A stretch of 64,000 bases of DNA from positions 54,005 to 118,004 of the forward strand of contig CAVPCZ010000015.1 in assembly GCA_963702445.1 (NCBI GenBank). Reading direction: 5' to 3'. Under the pieces are notes generated by a model. That model had not been told where the DNA came from, did not search any database, and was given only the letters and a program-made list of their open reading frames with translations. Shown here piece by piece: positions 48,690 to 57,578 of the stretch (the stretch's first letter is position 1; every line of letters starts with the position of its first letter). The stretch is from CAVPCZ01 sp963702445 (GTDB lineage Bacteria; Bacteroidota; Ignavibacteria; UBA10030; UBA6906). The position numbers were made by a program, and so were the translations under genes.

Positions 48690-50789
48690 ATGACACACAC
48701 TGCTGACAATCAGACACGGCCTTCCGGCTTTCTTCCAGCTCTGTATCGCCGCGCCCTATGGGAGTCGGTCCGGAAATTGAACCCGCGCTGGATGGTCCGC
48801 AACCCCGTCATGTTCATTGTCGAGATCGGCAGCGCTGCAACCACGGCGCTCTGGATTCAGGCCCTGACGGGAACGGGTGAGGCGCCCGCATGGTTCATCG
48901 GCGCGGTCTCTCTCTGGCTGTGGCTCACCGTCCTCTTTGCGAACTTCTCGGAGGCCCTGGCGGAGGGTCGGGGCAAGGCGCAGGCTGAGGCTTTGCGCAG
49001 GGCTCGCCGGGACACGCCCGGCAAGCGACTGCAGGAGCCGCACTATGGAAGCCGGTTTGAGACGGTCCCGTCCACGGCACTCGGCCGCGGAGATGTCCTC
49101 CTCGCCGAGGCAGGCGACGTCATCGCAAGCGACGGCGAGGTGATCGAAGGAATTGCATCGGTGGACGAGAGCGCAATCACGGGGGAAAGCGCTCCTGTCA
49201 TCAGGGAATCGGGGGGCGATCGAAGTGCGGTGACCGGGGGAACACGCGTCCTGTCTGATTGGCTGGTCATTCGCGTGACGTCCGATCCGGGGGGCGGCTT
49301 TCTTGACAGAATGATCCGTCTCATCGAAGGAGCCAGGAGGCAGAAAACGCCCAACGAGATCGCCCTCAACATCCTGCTTGCGGCATTCACGATCATCTTC
49401 CTTGTCGTGTGCGCAACGCTTCTCCCCTTCTCCCTCTACAGCGTTGCCGCGGCCGGCCGGGGAACGCCCGTCACGATCACCGTCCTCGTGGCACTTCTGG
49501 TATGTCTGATCCCGACGACAATCGGCGGACTCCTCTCCGCCATCGGGATCGCGGGAATGGACCGGATGATCCGGCACAGAGTCATTGCCACATCCGGCCG
49601 CGCCATCGAGGCCGCCGGGGACGTGGATGTCCTGCTGCTTGACAAGACCGGAACGGTGACACTCGGCAACAGGATGGCCACCGAATTCGTCCCCGCCCCG
49701 GGTGTTCCCGCAGAGCGACTTGCAGACTCCGCGCAGCTTGCATCACTTGCCGATGAGACTCCGGAAGGCAGATCGATTGTCGTACTGGCAAAGGAGAACT
49801 ACGGCCTTCGCGGAAGGGAGCTTCATGACATCGCCGCCCGTTTTGTCCCGTTCAGCGCTCAAACCCGAATGAGCGGCGCCGATATCCCCGGCGACGGGAA
49901 GCTCCGGCAGAGGATCATCCGCAAAGGCGCGGTCGACGCGATCACCGCATTTGTCGAGCGGCAGGGCGGCACTGTTCCGCGGGCCGTTGCGCGGAGCGTT
50001 CAGGAGATCAGCCTGCTGGGCGGAACACCGCTCATCGTGGCCGAAAACACAGAAGTGCTCGGCGTGATCCATCTGAAAGACATCGTCAAGGGTGGAATCA
50101 AGGAACGGTTTGCACATCTGCGAACGATGGGGATCAAGACCGTGATGATTACCGGCGACAACCCGGTCACCGCCGCGGCGATTGCCGCCGAGGCGGGCGT
50201 GGACGACTTCCTGGCGGAAGCCACGCCGGAGGACAAACTGCGGCTGATACGGGAATATCAGAAAGGTGGCCGGCTGGTGGCAATGACCGGCGACGGCACC
50301 AACGATGCACCGGCACTCGCACAGGCGGACGTTGCTGTGGCAATGAATACCGGTACCCAGTCCGCACGCGAAGCGGCCAACATGATCGACCTCGACAGCA
50401 ATCCCACTAAACTGATGGAAATCGTCGAGATCGGGAAGCAGCTGCTGATGACGCGCGGCACGCTCACGACGTTCAGCATCGCCAACGATGTGGCAAAGTA
50501 CTTCGCCATCATCCCCGCAGCATTTGCCACGACGTATCCGGCGCTCGGAGCATTGAATATCATGCGGCTCGCCTCCCCGGAGAGCGCCATCCTCTCTGCG
50601 GTGATCTTCAATGCATTGATCATCGTCGCTCTTGTACCACTGGCCCTTCGCGGGGTGCGCTACAGCCCGCTGAGCGCCGTCCACCTGCTCCGGCGGCATC
50701 TGTTGATCTATGGCGTGGGCGGATTGATTGCCCCATTCATCGGTATCAAAGCAGTTGACCTTTTGCTCACCTCGTTCGGTTGGGTATGA
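48690..50789 (+). CDS. kdpB: K+-transporting ATPase subunit KdpB
   Basis: An intact 699-aa P-type ATPase. Motifs in order: PVMFIVEIGSAATTALW, VDESAITGESAPVIRESGGD (actuator TGES), the membrane core LVALLVCLIPTTIGGLLSAI, the phosphorylation site DVLLLDKTGTVTLGNR, KGAVDAITAFV, MITGDNPVTAAAIAAEAGVD, MTGDGTNDAPALAQADVAVA and the C-terminal helix bundle. It hydrolyses ATP to drive K+ uptake through KdpA. The length is standard (~680-700 aa), with no break. It is followed by a small ORF and then the kdpDE regulators. Confidence 0.97.
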   Translation: MTHTADNQTRPSGFLPALYRRALWESVRKLNPRWMVRNPVMFIVEIGSAATTALWIQALTGTGEAPAWFIGAVSLWLWLTVLFANFSEALAEGRGKAQAEALRRARRDTPGKRLQEPHYGSRFETVPSTALGRGDVLLAEAGDVIASDGEVIEGIASVDESAITGESAPVIRESGGDRSAVTGGTRVLSDWLVIRVTSDPGGGFLDRMIRLIEGARRQKTPNEIALNILLAAFTIIFLVVCATLLPFSLYSVAAAGRGTPVTITVLVALLVCLIPTTIGGLLSAIGIAGMDRMIRHRVIATSGRAIEAAGDVDVLLLDKTGTVTLGNRMATEFVPAPGVPAERLADSAQLASLADETPEGRSIVVLAKENYGLRGRELHDIAARFVPFSAQTRMSGADIPGDGKLRQRIIRKGAVDAITAFVERQGGTVPRAVARSVQEISLLGGTPLIVAENTEVLGVIHLKDIVKGGIKERFAHLRTMGIKTVMITGDNPVTAAAIAAEAGVDDFLAEATPEDKLRLIREYQKGGRLVAMTGDGTNDAPALAQADVAVAMNTGTQSAREAANMIDLDSNPTKLMEIVEIGKQLLMTRGTLTTFSIANDVAKYFAIIPAAFATTYPALGALNIMRLASPESAILSAVIFNALIIVALVPLALRGVRYSPLSAVHLLRRHLLIYGVGGLIAPFIGIKAVDLLLTSFGWV

Positions 50790-50870
50790 CTCCGGCAATG
50801 CGACCGACACTATCCTCAAACAGTTCCAGCGACCGGGGAATCACGATTCAGATTCAGGAGAACAGTACAC

Positions 50871-51110
50871 ATGGAAACCATGAACACCACACTGATTGTC
50901 ATCTGCCTTGTGCTGCTCGTCTATGTTGCCACATGTATGCTCCAGTGGCGGCGATTGAGCCGCGGGGAAAAGGGAAGACACCGGCGGTCCGGAATCTCCC
51001 CCGCGCGAACGGTAGATTTTTGCATCGCTGATTCGTATGTTTCAACGATGCGTCTTTCCGGCGCAGAATACCCAGTCACCAACCCCGCGTGGAGCACGCA
51101 AAGGACCTGA
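50871..51110 (+). CDS. Small membrane protein between kdpB and kdpD
   Basis: 79 aa. One membrane helix (LIVICLVLLVYVATCML, residues ~8-24) is followed by a basic stretch (QWRRLSRGEKGRHRR) and a polar tail. AGGAG lies 10 nt before the ATG. Its TGA (51108-51110) shares one base with the kdpD ATG (51110), a TGATG arrangement typical of coupled translation. No family was recognised. The position suggests a role in Kdp assembly or in signalling to KdpD, inferred from context only. The C-terminal half could be misread if a frame break is present. Confidence 0.55.
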   Translation: METMNTTLIVICLVLLVYVATCMLQWRRLSRGEKGRHRRSGISPARTVDFCIADSYVSTMRLSGAEYPVTNPAWSTQRT

Positions 51111-53784
51111 TGGCACCCGTCGACGAACGGCGGCCGGACCCCGACGACCTTCTCCAATCCCTGAAACGGGACGAGGAACGGGAGACAAAGGGGAGGCTGA
51201 AGATATTCTTCGGAATGTGCGCGGGCGTGGGAAAAACCTACGACATGCTCAAGGCCGCGCACGAGGCCAGGTCGAAGGGAGTTGCTGTTCTGGTCGGCTA
51301 CGTGGAAACACATGGCCGGAGCGAAACGGAGGAACTTCTCGCCGGGCTCGAGGTCCTTCCCCGCAAAACCGTCGAGTACCGTGGGACCATCCTGCAGGAA
51401 ATGGACATCGATGCCGTTCTCGCACGCAAACCATCCCTCGTGCTTGTCGACGAGCTCGCACACACCAACGCTCCGGGGAGCCGTCACACCAAGCGGTATC
51501 AGGATGTCATCGAATTGCTGGACAACGGCATCGATGTCTACACGACGTTGAACGTCCAGCATCTCGAAAGCAGGGCCGATACCGTCGCCCAGATTACCGG
51601 ATCCACTGTTCGCGAGACCGTGCCGGATTCTGTCTTCGAGAATGCGGATTCAGTCGAAATCGTGGACCTCCCGCCTGATGAGTTGTTGAAGCGGCTCGCC
51701 GACGGGAAGGTATACACTGCCGAGCGGTCACAGGAAGCCGTCAGGAATTTCTTCCGTGCAGGCAACCTGACCGCTTTGCGGGAGATGGCGTTGCGGCTCG
51801 TCGCCGAACGGGTCGATCATCAGCTCCGGGACCTGATGAAGACCAAGCGGATCGCCGGACCGTGGAAATCCGGCCAGCGACTCGTGGTTGGCATCAGTCC
51901 CAGCCCGAACACCGTCACACTCATCCGCTGGGCACGTCGCACAGCCTATTCGATGAACGCCACGTGGGTCGGCGTGTACGTGGAACGCTCCCGGCGCCTG
52001 TCCGGCGCCGCCAGGGACCGCCTGGCGGGCAACATCAAGCTTGCGCGAGAGCTCGGTGCCGAGATCGTGACGACCGCGGACGAGGACATCGTCGAGGGGA
52101 TCCTGCGCGTCGCACGGGAGCAGAATGCGACACAGATTCTCATCGGCAAAACGAGCCGCCACCTGCCGTTTTCTCCAAGCCTCCTCGACAGGTTGATCGA
52201 ACGGAGCGGCGAACTCGATATCTACGTTGTCGGAGGTGACAAGTCGACGCCTCCATCCCGCCGCCGTCTGCGTCTTCCGGACATTCAATCCGGGATCCAG
52301 CAGTATCTGATGGCAGCCTGCGCCGTCCTGGCGGTCTCCCTTCTCCTGTACCCGTTGCGGCTCGACGCTCGGATACCAGCCCATCTCCCTGATCCTCCTG
52401 CTAACGGTGGTCTTGCTGCCGCTCAAGCTCGGCGCGGGTCCGGTTCTGCTGGCGGCGGCCCTCAGCGCGATCGTCTGGGACTTCTTCTTCATCCCGCCGC
52501 AGTTCACTTTTGCCATCGGTCTTCTGCAGGATGTGTTGATGCTTGTCCTCTACTTCGGCGTTGCGGCAGTCACCGGAGTGCTGACGGCACGGATCCGTGC
52601 ACGAGAGCAGGCGGTCCGGGTCCGGGAAGAGCACGCATCGGCATTGTACGGGCTCACCAGGGACCTCTCCCTCGCCCGTTCACAGGACGACGTCGTGCGG
52701 GCGGCGGTGGACAACCTCAAGAGGTACTTCGGTGCGGAGGCCGTCGTGTTGCTGAGCCAGACCGATGGCGACATCTTCACGGAGGCACATCCCGCCAGCA
52801 CGTTCGCGACAGACCAGCGGGACTTCGGTGTGGCTGCGTGGGTCTACTGGAACGAGAAGAAGGCGGGACAATTCACGGACACGCTGCCGGCGGCTCGCGC
52901 CACGTTCTTCCCGCTCTCCGGTCCACGCTATCCCCTCGGGGTTGTCGGCTTGCACATGCCAGCGGGCGGGCGGTTGACCATAGACCAGGAATCGCTTGCT
53001 CGAAATCTTTCTCCGTCAGATCTCATCGGCGATCGAACGGGAACAGCTCCACGACCTTACACGGAAGACACTCGTCGTCGCAGAGTCGGAGAGACTCTAT
53101 AAGACCCTTTTCGACACGCTCTCACACGAATTCCGAACCCCGGTGGCAACAATCCTGGGGGCGGCCGATCAACTGCAGAGGGAGCCTCTGTTCTCCGGCG
53201 GCATCCCGGCGGAAATCGTGAGAGATATGTACGATGCCGCCAATCGCTTGAACCATCTGGTACAGAACCTCCTGGACATGACGAGAGTGGAGTCAGGTCT
53301 TCTGAAGATCAAGCGGGACTGGTGCGACATCGCCGACCTTGTCGGCACGGCCGTGCGCAAAGTGGAGGACCTCCTCCGACACCTCAGGGTCAAGATCGAC
53401 GTGTCTGAATCCATGCCCCTCATCCAGGCAGATCAGGGATTGCTCGAACAGGTCCTGGTCAACATCCTCCACAATGCCGCGGTTCACGCCGGTGGCGCGA
53501 CGGAAATTCAGATCGCCGCGTACGTCGAACAGGACGAGTGCGTCATCAGCGTGTCGGACAACGGCCAGGGCATACCGCCTGCGGATATCGACAAGGTGTT
53601 CGGGAAATTCTATCGCATCCGGGGTACCAAGAGTGGCGGCACCGGTCTTGGACTCTCCATCGCCCGGGGAATCGTTCTCGCCCACGGGGGTGCCATCTCG
53701 TGCACCAACCGGCCTGAAGGAGGGGCGCAGTTCACGCTCCGTCTCCCCCTGGGTTCTCCCCCACCCTCCGTGGTAACCGCATGA
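51110..53784 (+). CDS. kdpD: Osmosensitive K+ channel histidine kinase KdpD (two frame breaks)
   Basis: About 890 aa when joined. N-terminal KdpD domain with Walker motif KIFFGMCAGVGKTYDML and VLVDELAHTNAPGSRH, then a USP-like domain (LVVGISPSPNTVTLIRWA, TQILIGKTSRHLPF), four membrane helices (YLMAACAVLAVSLLLYPL through IVWDFFFIPPQFTF), a GAF-like region, HisKA with TLSHEFRTPVATIL, and HATPase (ILHNAAVHAG, SDNGQGIPPADI, GGTGLGLSIARGI). Frame breaks near 52370 and 53000 look like indels. ATG 51110 has AAGGA upstream; a GTG at 51089 is an alternative. It senses K+ limitation and phosphorylates KdpE, whose gene overlaps its stop. Confidence 0.94.
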
Positions 53785-54474
53785 GCGCACAGACCCATCC
53801 GGCAAACATCCTCGTCATTGATGACGAAGTGCAGATGCGCCGACTGCTCCGGCGTATCCTCGAAGAGGAAGGATACAGGGTATGTCACGGTCGATACCGG
53901 CAGGGAGGGTCTGGTACACGCAGGTACGGACAGGCCGGATGTCGTCGTTCTGGACCTTGGCCTTCCGGATATGGATGGCCTGGAAGTGCTCAGAGAACTG
54001 CGGTCCTGGTCCTCGGTTCCTATCCTGATTCTGTCCGTGCGTGAAGCAGAGGAGACGATCGTGGGTGCGCTGGATGGCGGGGCGGACGACTACCTGACAA
54101 AGCCGTTTCGCACCGGCGAACTCCTGGCCCGTATTCGCGCCCTTCTCCGTCACCGGCTCTCCGGACAGGACGACCAGCTGTTTACTTCGGAAGATCTCAC
54201 CGTTGACCTGTCGGCCAGGACAGTGGCTGTCCGCGGTCAGCCGGTGAAACTGACTCCTACCGAGTACGCACTTCTTGCGCTTTTCGTGAAGAACGCCGGG
54301 AAGGTTTTGACGCACAGTCTGCTTCTGCGGGAAGTGTGGGGCCCGACATATGCCGAGGAAACACAGTACCTCAGGGTATTCGTTGGCCAGTTGCGGAAGA
54401 AGATCGAGCGAGACCCCACCACGCCGCGCATGCTGCTCACTGAATCCGGCGTGGGGTACCGGCTGGCCTGCTAG
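53781..54474 (+). CDS. kdpE: KdpD-coupled response regulator KdpE (one frame break)
   Basis: About 230 aa. OmpR-type regulator: receiver with NILVIDDEVQMRRLLRRIL, phospho-acceptor in VVVLDLGLPDMDGLEV and GGADDYLTKPFRTGEL, then a winged helix with VKLTPTEYALLALFVKNAGK, VLTHSLLLREVWGP and YLRVFVGQLRKKIE. The frame shifts near 53880; dropping one G from a GGG run gives YVTVDTGREGL and restores the receiver. ATGA overlap with kdpD. It activates the kdp operon when phosphorylated. It converges with the epimerase gene across a 120-bp gap in which no terminator was seen. Confidence 0.94.
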
Positions 54475-54595
54475 TGATGCTCTGACGGCCCTCACATGGC
54501 AAACAGCTTTGTATATGTTCTGTAGATCACGCAGTGTTCCGGGGCGAAATTGGAGCATCTCACACAAATCGCCCGACCACCCTTCAGCCGTCGAC

Positions 54596-55552
54596 TTACG
54601 ACCCTGCGGTGTGCTCCCGGTACCACTCCGCCGTTCGACGGATGGCAACGTCTATCGGCGTCGGTTCCAGAGAGAAGACGCGTTGCATCCGGCTCGAATC
54701 GACCTCGAACGGCTCCGTGAATTCGTACATCATCTCAACAGACTCACCTGCGCCGGGACTGAAAAGTCCCACCAGCCGCAGCATGAACGGTGACACGACG
54801 CTGTATTGCGGTTTGACACCGAGTACTCGAGATGCTTTTTCGACCATCTCCCCCTGCGTGCACGCCGGAGCATGTGGCGCAATCCACACCTTGCCAAGCG
54901 CCTCCTCCCGGGTTCCAAGCGTTGCCGCCGCCCGCCCGACATCCTCAATGTAGGCGAAGGAGTGCTGTACGTTAGCCGAACCCAGGAGCTGTGCCTTCTT
55001 CCCCTTCGCGAGATTGCCACAAACCCTCTCTCCCAGGGCTGAAAGCAAAACCCCGGGGCCGAAGTAGTCGCTCGACCGGAGCGCGGCAACTCGAAGCTCG
55101 CCTCGTTTGTGTGCGGCCAAAACCTCCTCCGCCATTCGCGCACGCAGCTCACCTTTTTTTGACCGGGGAGCAATGGGCGAATCTTCCGTCATGGGTTTTG
55201 AAGAGTCGTACATGTACAGGTTCTCGATAGACACATATCGCGCACCGGCGCTTGCCGCCGCCGAAAGTGCTGCGGCTTGCAGTCCGGGGAAGAACTTCTG
55301 CCACTGATGATATGGAGGATTGAGTGCCTGATAGACGACTTCGGCCCCCTGTGCGGCGGCTTTCGCCTGCGCAGCGTCAGATGCGTCTGCGGCAACTATT
55401 TCCACCCCGGCCGGCATAAGGTCAGGACGCCGGCCGCTTCGATTGATTGCTCTCACGGGGATGTTGAGGTCACGAAGCGCACGGGCGGTCCAGCATCCGA
55501 CCGGACCTGTGCCGAAGATGACGTGCAGTCTGCTTGTCGAGGGAGTTTTCAT
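54596..55552 (-). CDS. NAD(P)-dependent epimerase/reductase-like protein
   Basis: An intact 318-aa extended SDR. The N-terminal Rossmann motif HVIFGTGPVGCWTARAL is followed by AADASDAAQAKAAAQGAEVV, YVSIENLYMYDSSKPMTED and a substrate half with RSSDYFGPGVLLSALGERV and HSFAYIEDVGRAAATLGTRE. It resembles NAD-dependent epimerases/reductases of unknown substrate common as single genes. The YxxxK pair is not obvious: after LYMYDSSKP there is only RSKKGEL, so catalytic assignment is open. It lies 21 bp after the small isomerase-like gene on the same strand and probably shares its transcript. Confidence 0.75.
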   Translation of the reverse strand: MKTPSTSRLHVIFGTGPVGCWTARALRDLNIPVRAINRSGRRPDLMPAGVEIVAADASDAAQAKAAAQGAEVVYQALNPPYHQWQKFFPGLQAAALSAAASAGARYVSIENLYMYDSSKPMTEDSPIAPRSKKGELRARMAEEVLAAHKRGELRVAALRSSDYFGPGVLLSALGERVCGNLAKGKKAQLLGSANVQHSFAYIEDVGRAAATLGTREEALGKVWIAPHAPACTQGEMVEKASRVLGVKPQYSVVSPFMLRLVGLFSPGAGESVEMMYEFTEPFEVDSSRMQRVFSLEPTPIDVAIRRTAEWYREHTAGS

Positions 55553-55573
55553 GGAAGGTGTGGCCGGCGCCCG

Positions 55574-55870
55574 TCAGTTGAGAGAAAACGCCGGCTGTGA
55601 GAAAACGGGGGCATGGTGAAACATCAAATCCTGCATCTCGAAGTCCATAAATCTGAACAACGGCATCTGCTCAAGTGTCTCGAGAATGTTCCTGTCGGAT
55701 TGACCCATCATCGTCACCCAGAGTGTCCGGCGGTCTACGGAGAGACTATAGCTGGTGATAACCCCTTTTCCCATCAACGCGTTCACCATTGCGCGCTGGC
55801 CGGGAATAAGCGAGATGAATTCTTCGTCAAGATCTGCCGGAAACGTAACCGTGACCATGTACTCATTCAT
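55574..55870 (-). CDS. Small muconolactone-isomerase-like protein
   Basis: An intact 98-aa protein. EYMVTVTFPADLDEEFISLI, GQRAMVNALMGKGVITSYSL, DRRTLWVTMMGQSDRNI and MPLFRFMDFEMQDLMFHH give a ferredoxin-like alpha/beta fold resembling muconolactone delta-isomerase or YCII-type proteins. AAGGA precedes the start. No aromatic-degradation genes are nearby, so true muconolactone isomerase activity is unlikely; the fold is often used in small catalytic or binding proteins. It is followed by the epimerase-like gene. Confidence 0.65.
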   Translation of the reverse strand: MNEYMVTVTFPADLDEEFISLIPGQRAMVNALMGKGVITSYSLSVDRRTLWVTMMGQSDRNILETLEQMPLFRFMDFEMQDLMFHHAPVFSQPAFSLN

Positions 55871-55989
55871 GCAGATTTTCCTTGATAATGGATCTTCGCA
55901 AGCCAGGCTTTGGCTCCGCTTTCCAGACCGCGGACGATGAGCCGGACCGGTGCTGTCCTTTTAACAAACCGGGGAATGGTAAAGGTTCC

Positions 55990-56200
55990 ATGCTTCTGGC
56001 GGGGGTGATTATTGCCCTGCTCGTTGCAGTCAACCGGCTGGGCGTTCGGAACCCACTCGTCAATATCCTCCTGGGTATGTTCCTCTGGCTGGCTGGCCAT
56101 CCTCAAATCCGGGATACACGCAACCGTTGCTGGAGTCATACTGGCAATGACAATTCCCTCAACGGCACGCCTCAACCGCAGGGAGGTTGCTGCCAGTCGT
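55990..56200 (+). pseudogene. nhaA: Fragment of Na+/H+ antiporter NhaA
   Basis: Two consecutive frames, joined by a shift near 56095, encode a middle piece of NhaA: LLAGVIIALLVAVNRLGVRN, NILLGMFLWLA, then ILKSGIHATVAGVILAMTIP. The last block is the conserved KSGxHATxAGV helix region. The flanking sequence on both sides no longer matches NhaA (expected ~380-400 aa, only ~70 present), and the neighbours on both sides are minus-strand genes. This is a degraded remnant rather than an assembly break. Confidence 0.75.
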
Positions 56201-56402
56201 ATCGAGCTGATCAGGGTTTCACGGGGAATGAGGCAGGACCACCCGAATCCACGGAGAACCGGAAGGCAACCCTGCAAACGCGGGGGTAACACTGGGCACT
56301 GATTTTCTCTTCGCGAAAGTGGGGAGCTCTTCGCTTCCCTGTTCCCGGGGATAGCGGGATGGACTATCCTGAAAGATCGCGCCGGTCCGGGGAGACCCTG
56401 AA

Positions 56403-57578
56403 CTAGAGGAACTTCAGGCAGACCGGCGTGGGGACCTCAGCCGGCCGCCCGTTCGGAGCAAGAGTCCCCGACTCCGGGTCTATGGCAAACACGGTGATCG
56501 TATCCGACCTCTGGTTGGCAACCAGCAGGTACTGCCCGGTGGGATCGATCGTGAAATTGCGGGGCCACTTCCCGCCCGTCGACACGTGCTGCACCGGCGA
56601 AAGCTCACCCTTCTTTGTCTCAACAGCAAATACCGCGATGCTGTCGTGACCACGATTGGATGCATAGACAAATCGTCCTGACCGGGCAACGTGTATGTCC
56701 GCAGGGAAATTCTCGCCTGCAAAACCGGATGGGAGCGTCGGCAGGGTTTGCCGGTGCTGCAAGCCTCCCGTTGACCGGTCCACCGAAAACACACTCAGCG
56801 TTGAGTCGAGTTCATTCACAACATAGAAACCGGATCCATCAGGAGAAAACGCCAGATGGCGCGGGCCCGCACCGGGTTTCAGGCCAACCGAACCGGGCGT
56901 ACACGGCAGAAGCTTCCCCTGACGGTCATCGAAGCGATAGATCATTACCTTGTCCAGTCCAAGATCTGCCGCGTACGCAAACCGCCCGGACGAGTCCAGG
57001 ACAACCGAGTGCGCATGCGGCCCCTTCTGCCGGGGCGTCACGCTCGATCCCGTGTGCTGTACGACGTGGGTCGCTTCCCCGAGGCTCCCGTCCTCGCGGA
57101 CCGGAAGAACGGCCAGACTGCCCCCCGTATAGTTGGCCGCCAGCACAAATCGGCCGGCCGGGTCAATCGTGAGATAGCACGGATCGGCACCCCGGGTGGA
57201 ACAGCTGTTCAGCAGCCGGAGGTCGCCGGTCTCCGGATCCAGTGCAAACGCGCTCACGGAACCGCCGGGCTTCCCTTCAAACTCAGCGGTTTCGTTCACA
57301 CAAAAGAGCCGGCCCCGGTTCCCGTCGACGGCAAGGAACGATGGGTTGATGACACCTTTCGTAACGGATTCGACAATCACCTTCCCGGATCGAACATCAA
57401 AACGGCAGCGATATATGCCCTCGCTTTTGCCCTTTGTGTATGTACCCACGAGGAGCACTGCACTGCCGGAAGCATGAGGGTGCAGTTCTCCGGCAAACAG
57501 TCGGCGGGTTGTGACCATGCCGGCAATCCCGATGCCCAGCGTTGTGAGAACATTCCGGCGTGACCGTTTGTCGTTCAT
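56403..57578 (-). CDS. Lactonase, 7-bladed beta-propeller (6-phosphogluconolactonase-like)
   Basis: An intact 391-aa protein. N-terminal RSRRNVLTTLGIGIAGMV is a twin-arginine-like export signal. Seven beta-propeller blades follow (LLVGTYTKGKSEGIYRC, GVINPSFLAVDGNRGRLF, GADPCYLTIDPAGRFVLAAN, GPHAHSVVLDSSGRFAYAAD, GPRHLAFSPDGSGFYVVNEL, ADIHVARSGRFVYASNRGHD, WPRNFTIDPTGQYLLVANQ), the Lactonase/YbhE pattern. Its ATG overlaps the pgi stop (ATGA), indicating co-translation with a glycolytic gene, yet it seems to be exported. If cytosolic it would hydrolyse 6-phosphogluconolactone; if periplasmic, another sugar lactone is more likely. Confidence 0.88.
   Translation of the reverse strand: MNDKRSRRNVLTTLGIGIAGMVTTRRLFAGELHPHASGSAVLLVGTYTKGKSEGIYRCRFDVRSGKVIVESVTKGVINPSFLAVDGNRGRLFCVNETAEFEGKPGGSVSAFALDPETGDLRLLNSCSTRGADPCYLTIDPAGRFVLAANYTGGSLAVLPVREDGSLGEATHVVQHTGSSVTPRQKGPHAHSVVLDSSGRFAYAADLGLDKVMIYRFDDRQGKLLPCTPGSVGLKPGAGPRHLAFSPDGSGFYVVNELDSTLSVFSVDRSTGGLQHRQTLPTLPSGFAGENFPADIHVARSGRFVYASNRGHDSIAVFAVETKKGELSPVQHVSTGGKWPRNFTIDPTGQYLLVANQRSDTITVFAIDPESGTLAPNGRPAEVPTPVCLKFL

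Noticed and set aside
55867..56292. A 141-codon minus-strand frame that overlaps the muconolactone-isomerase-like start by 4 bp.
   Set aside because: It is antisense to the NhaA remnant, its sequence is low in structure, and the 4-bp overlap can arise by chance.
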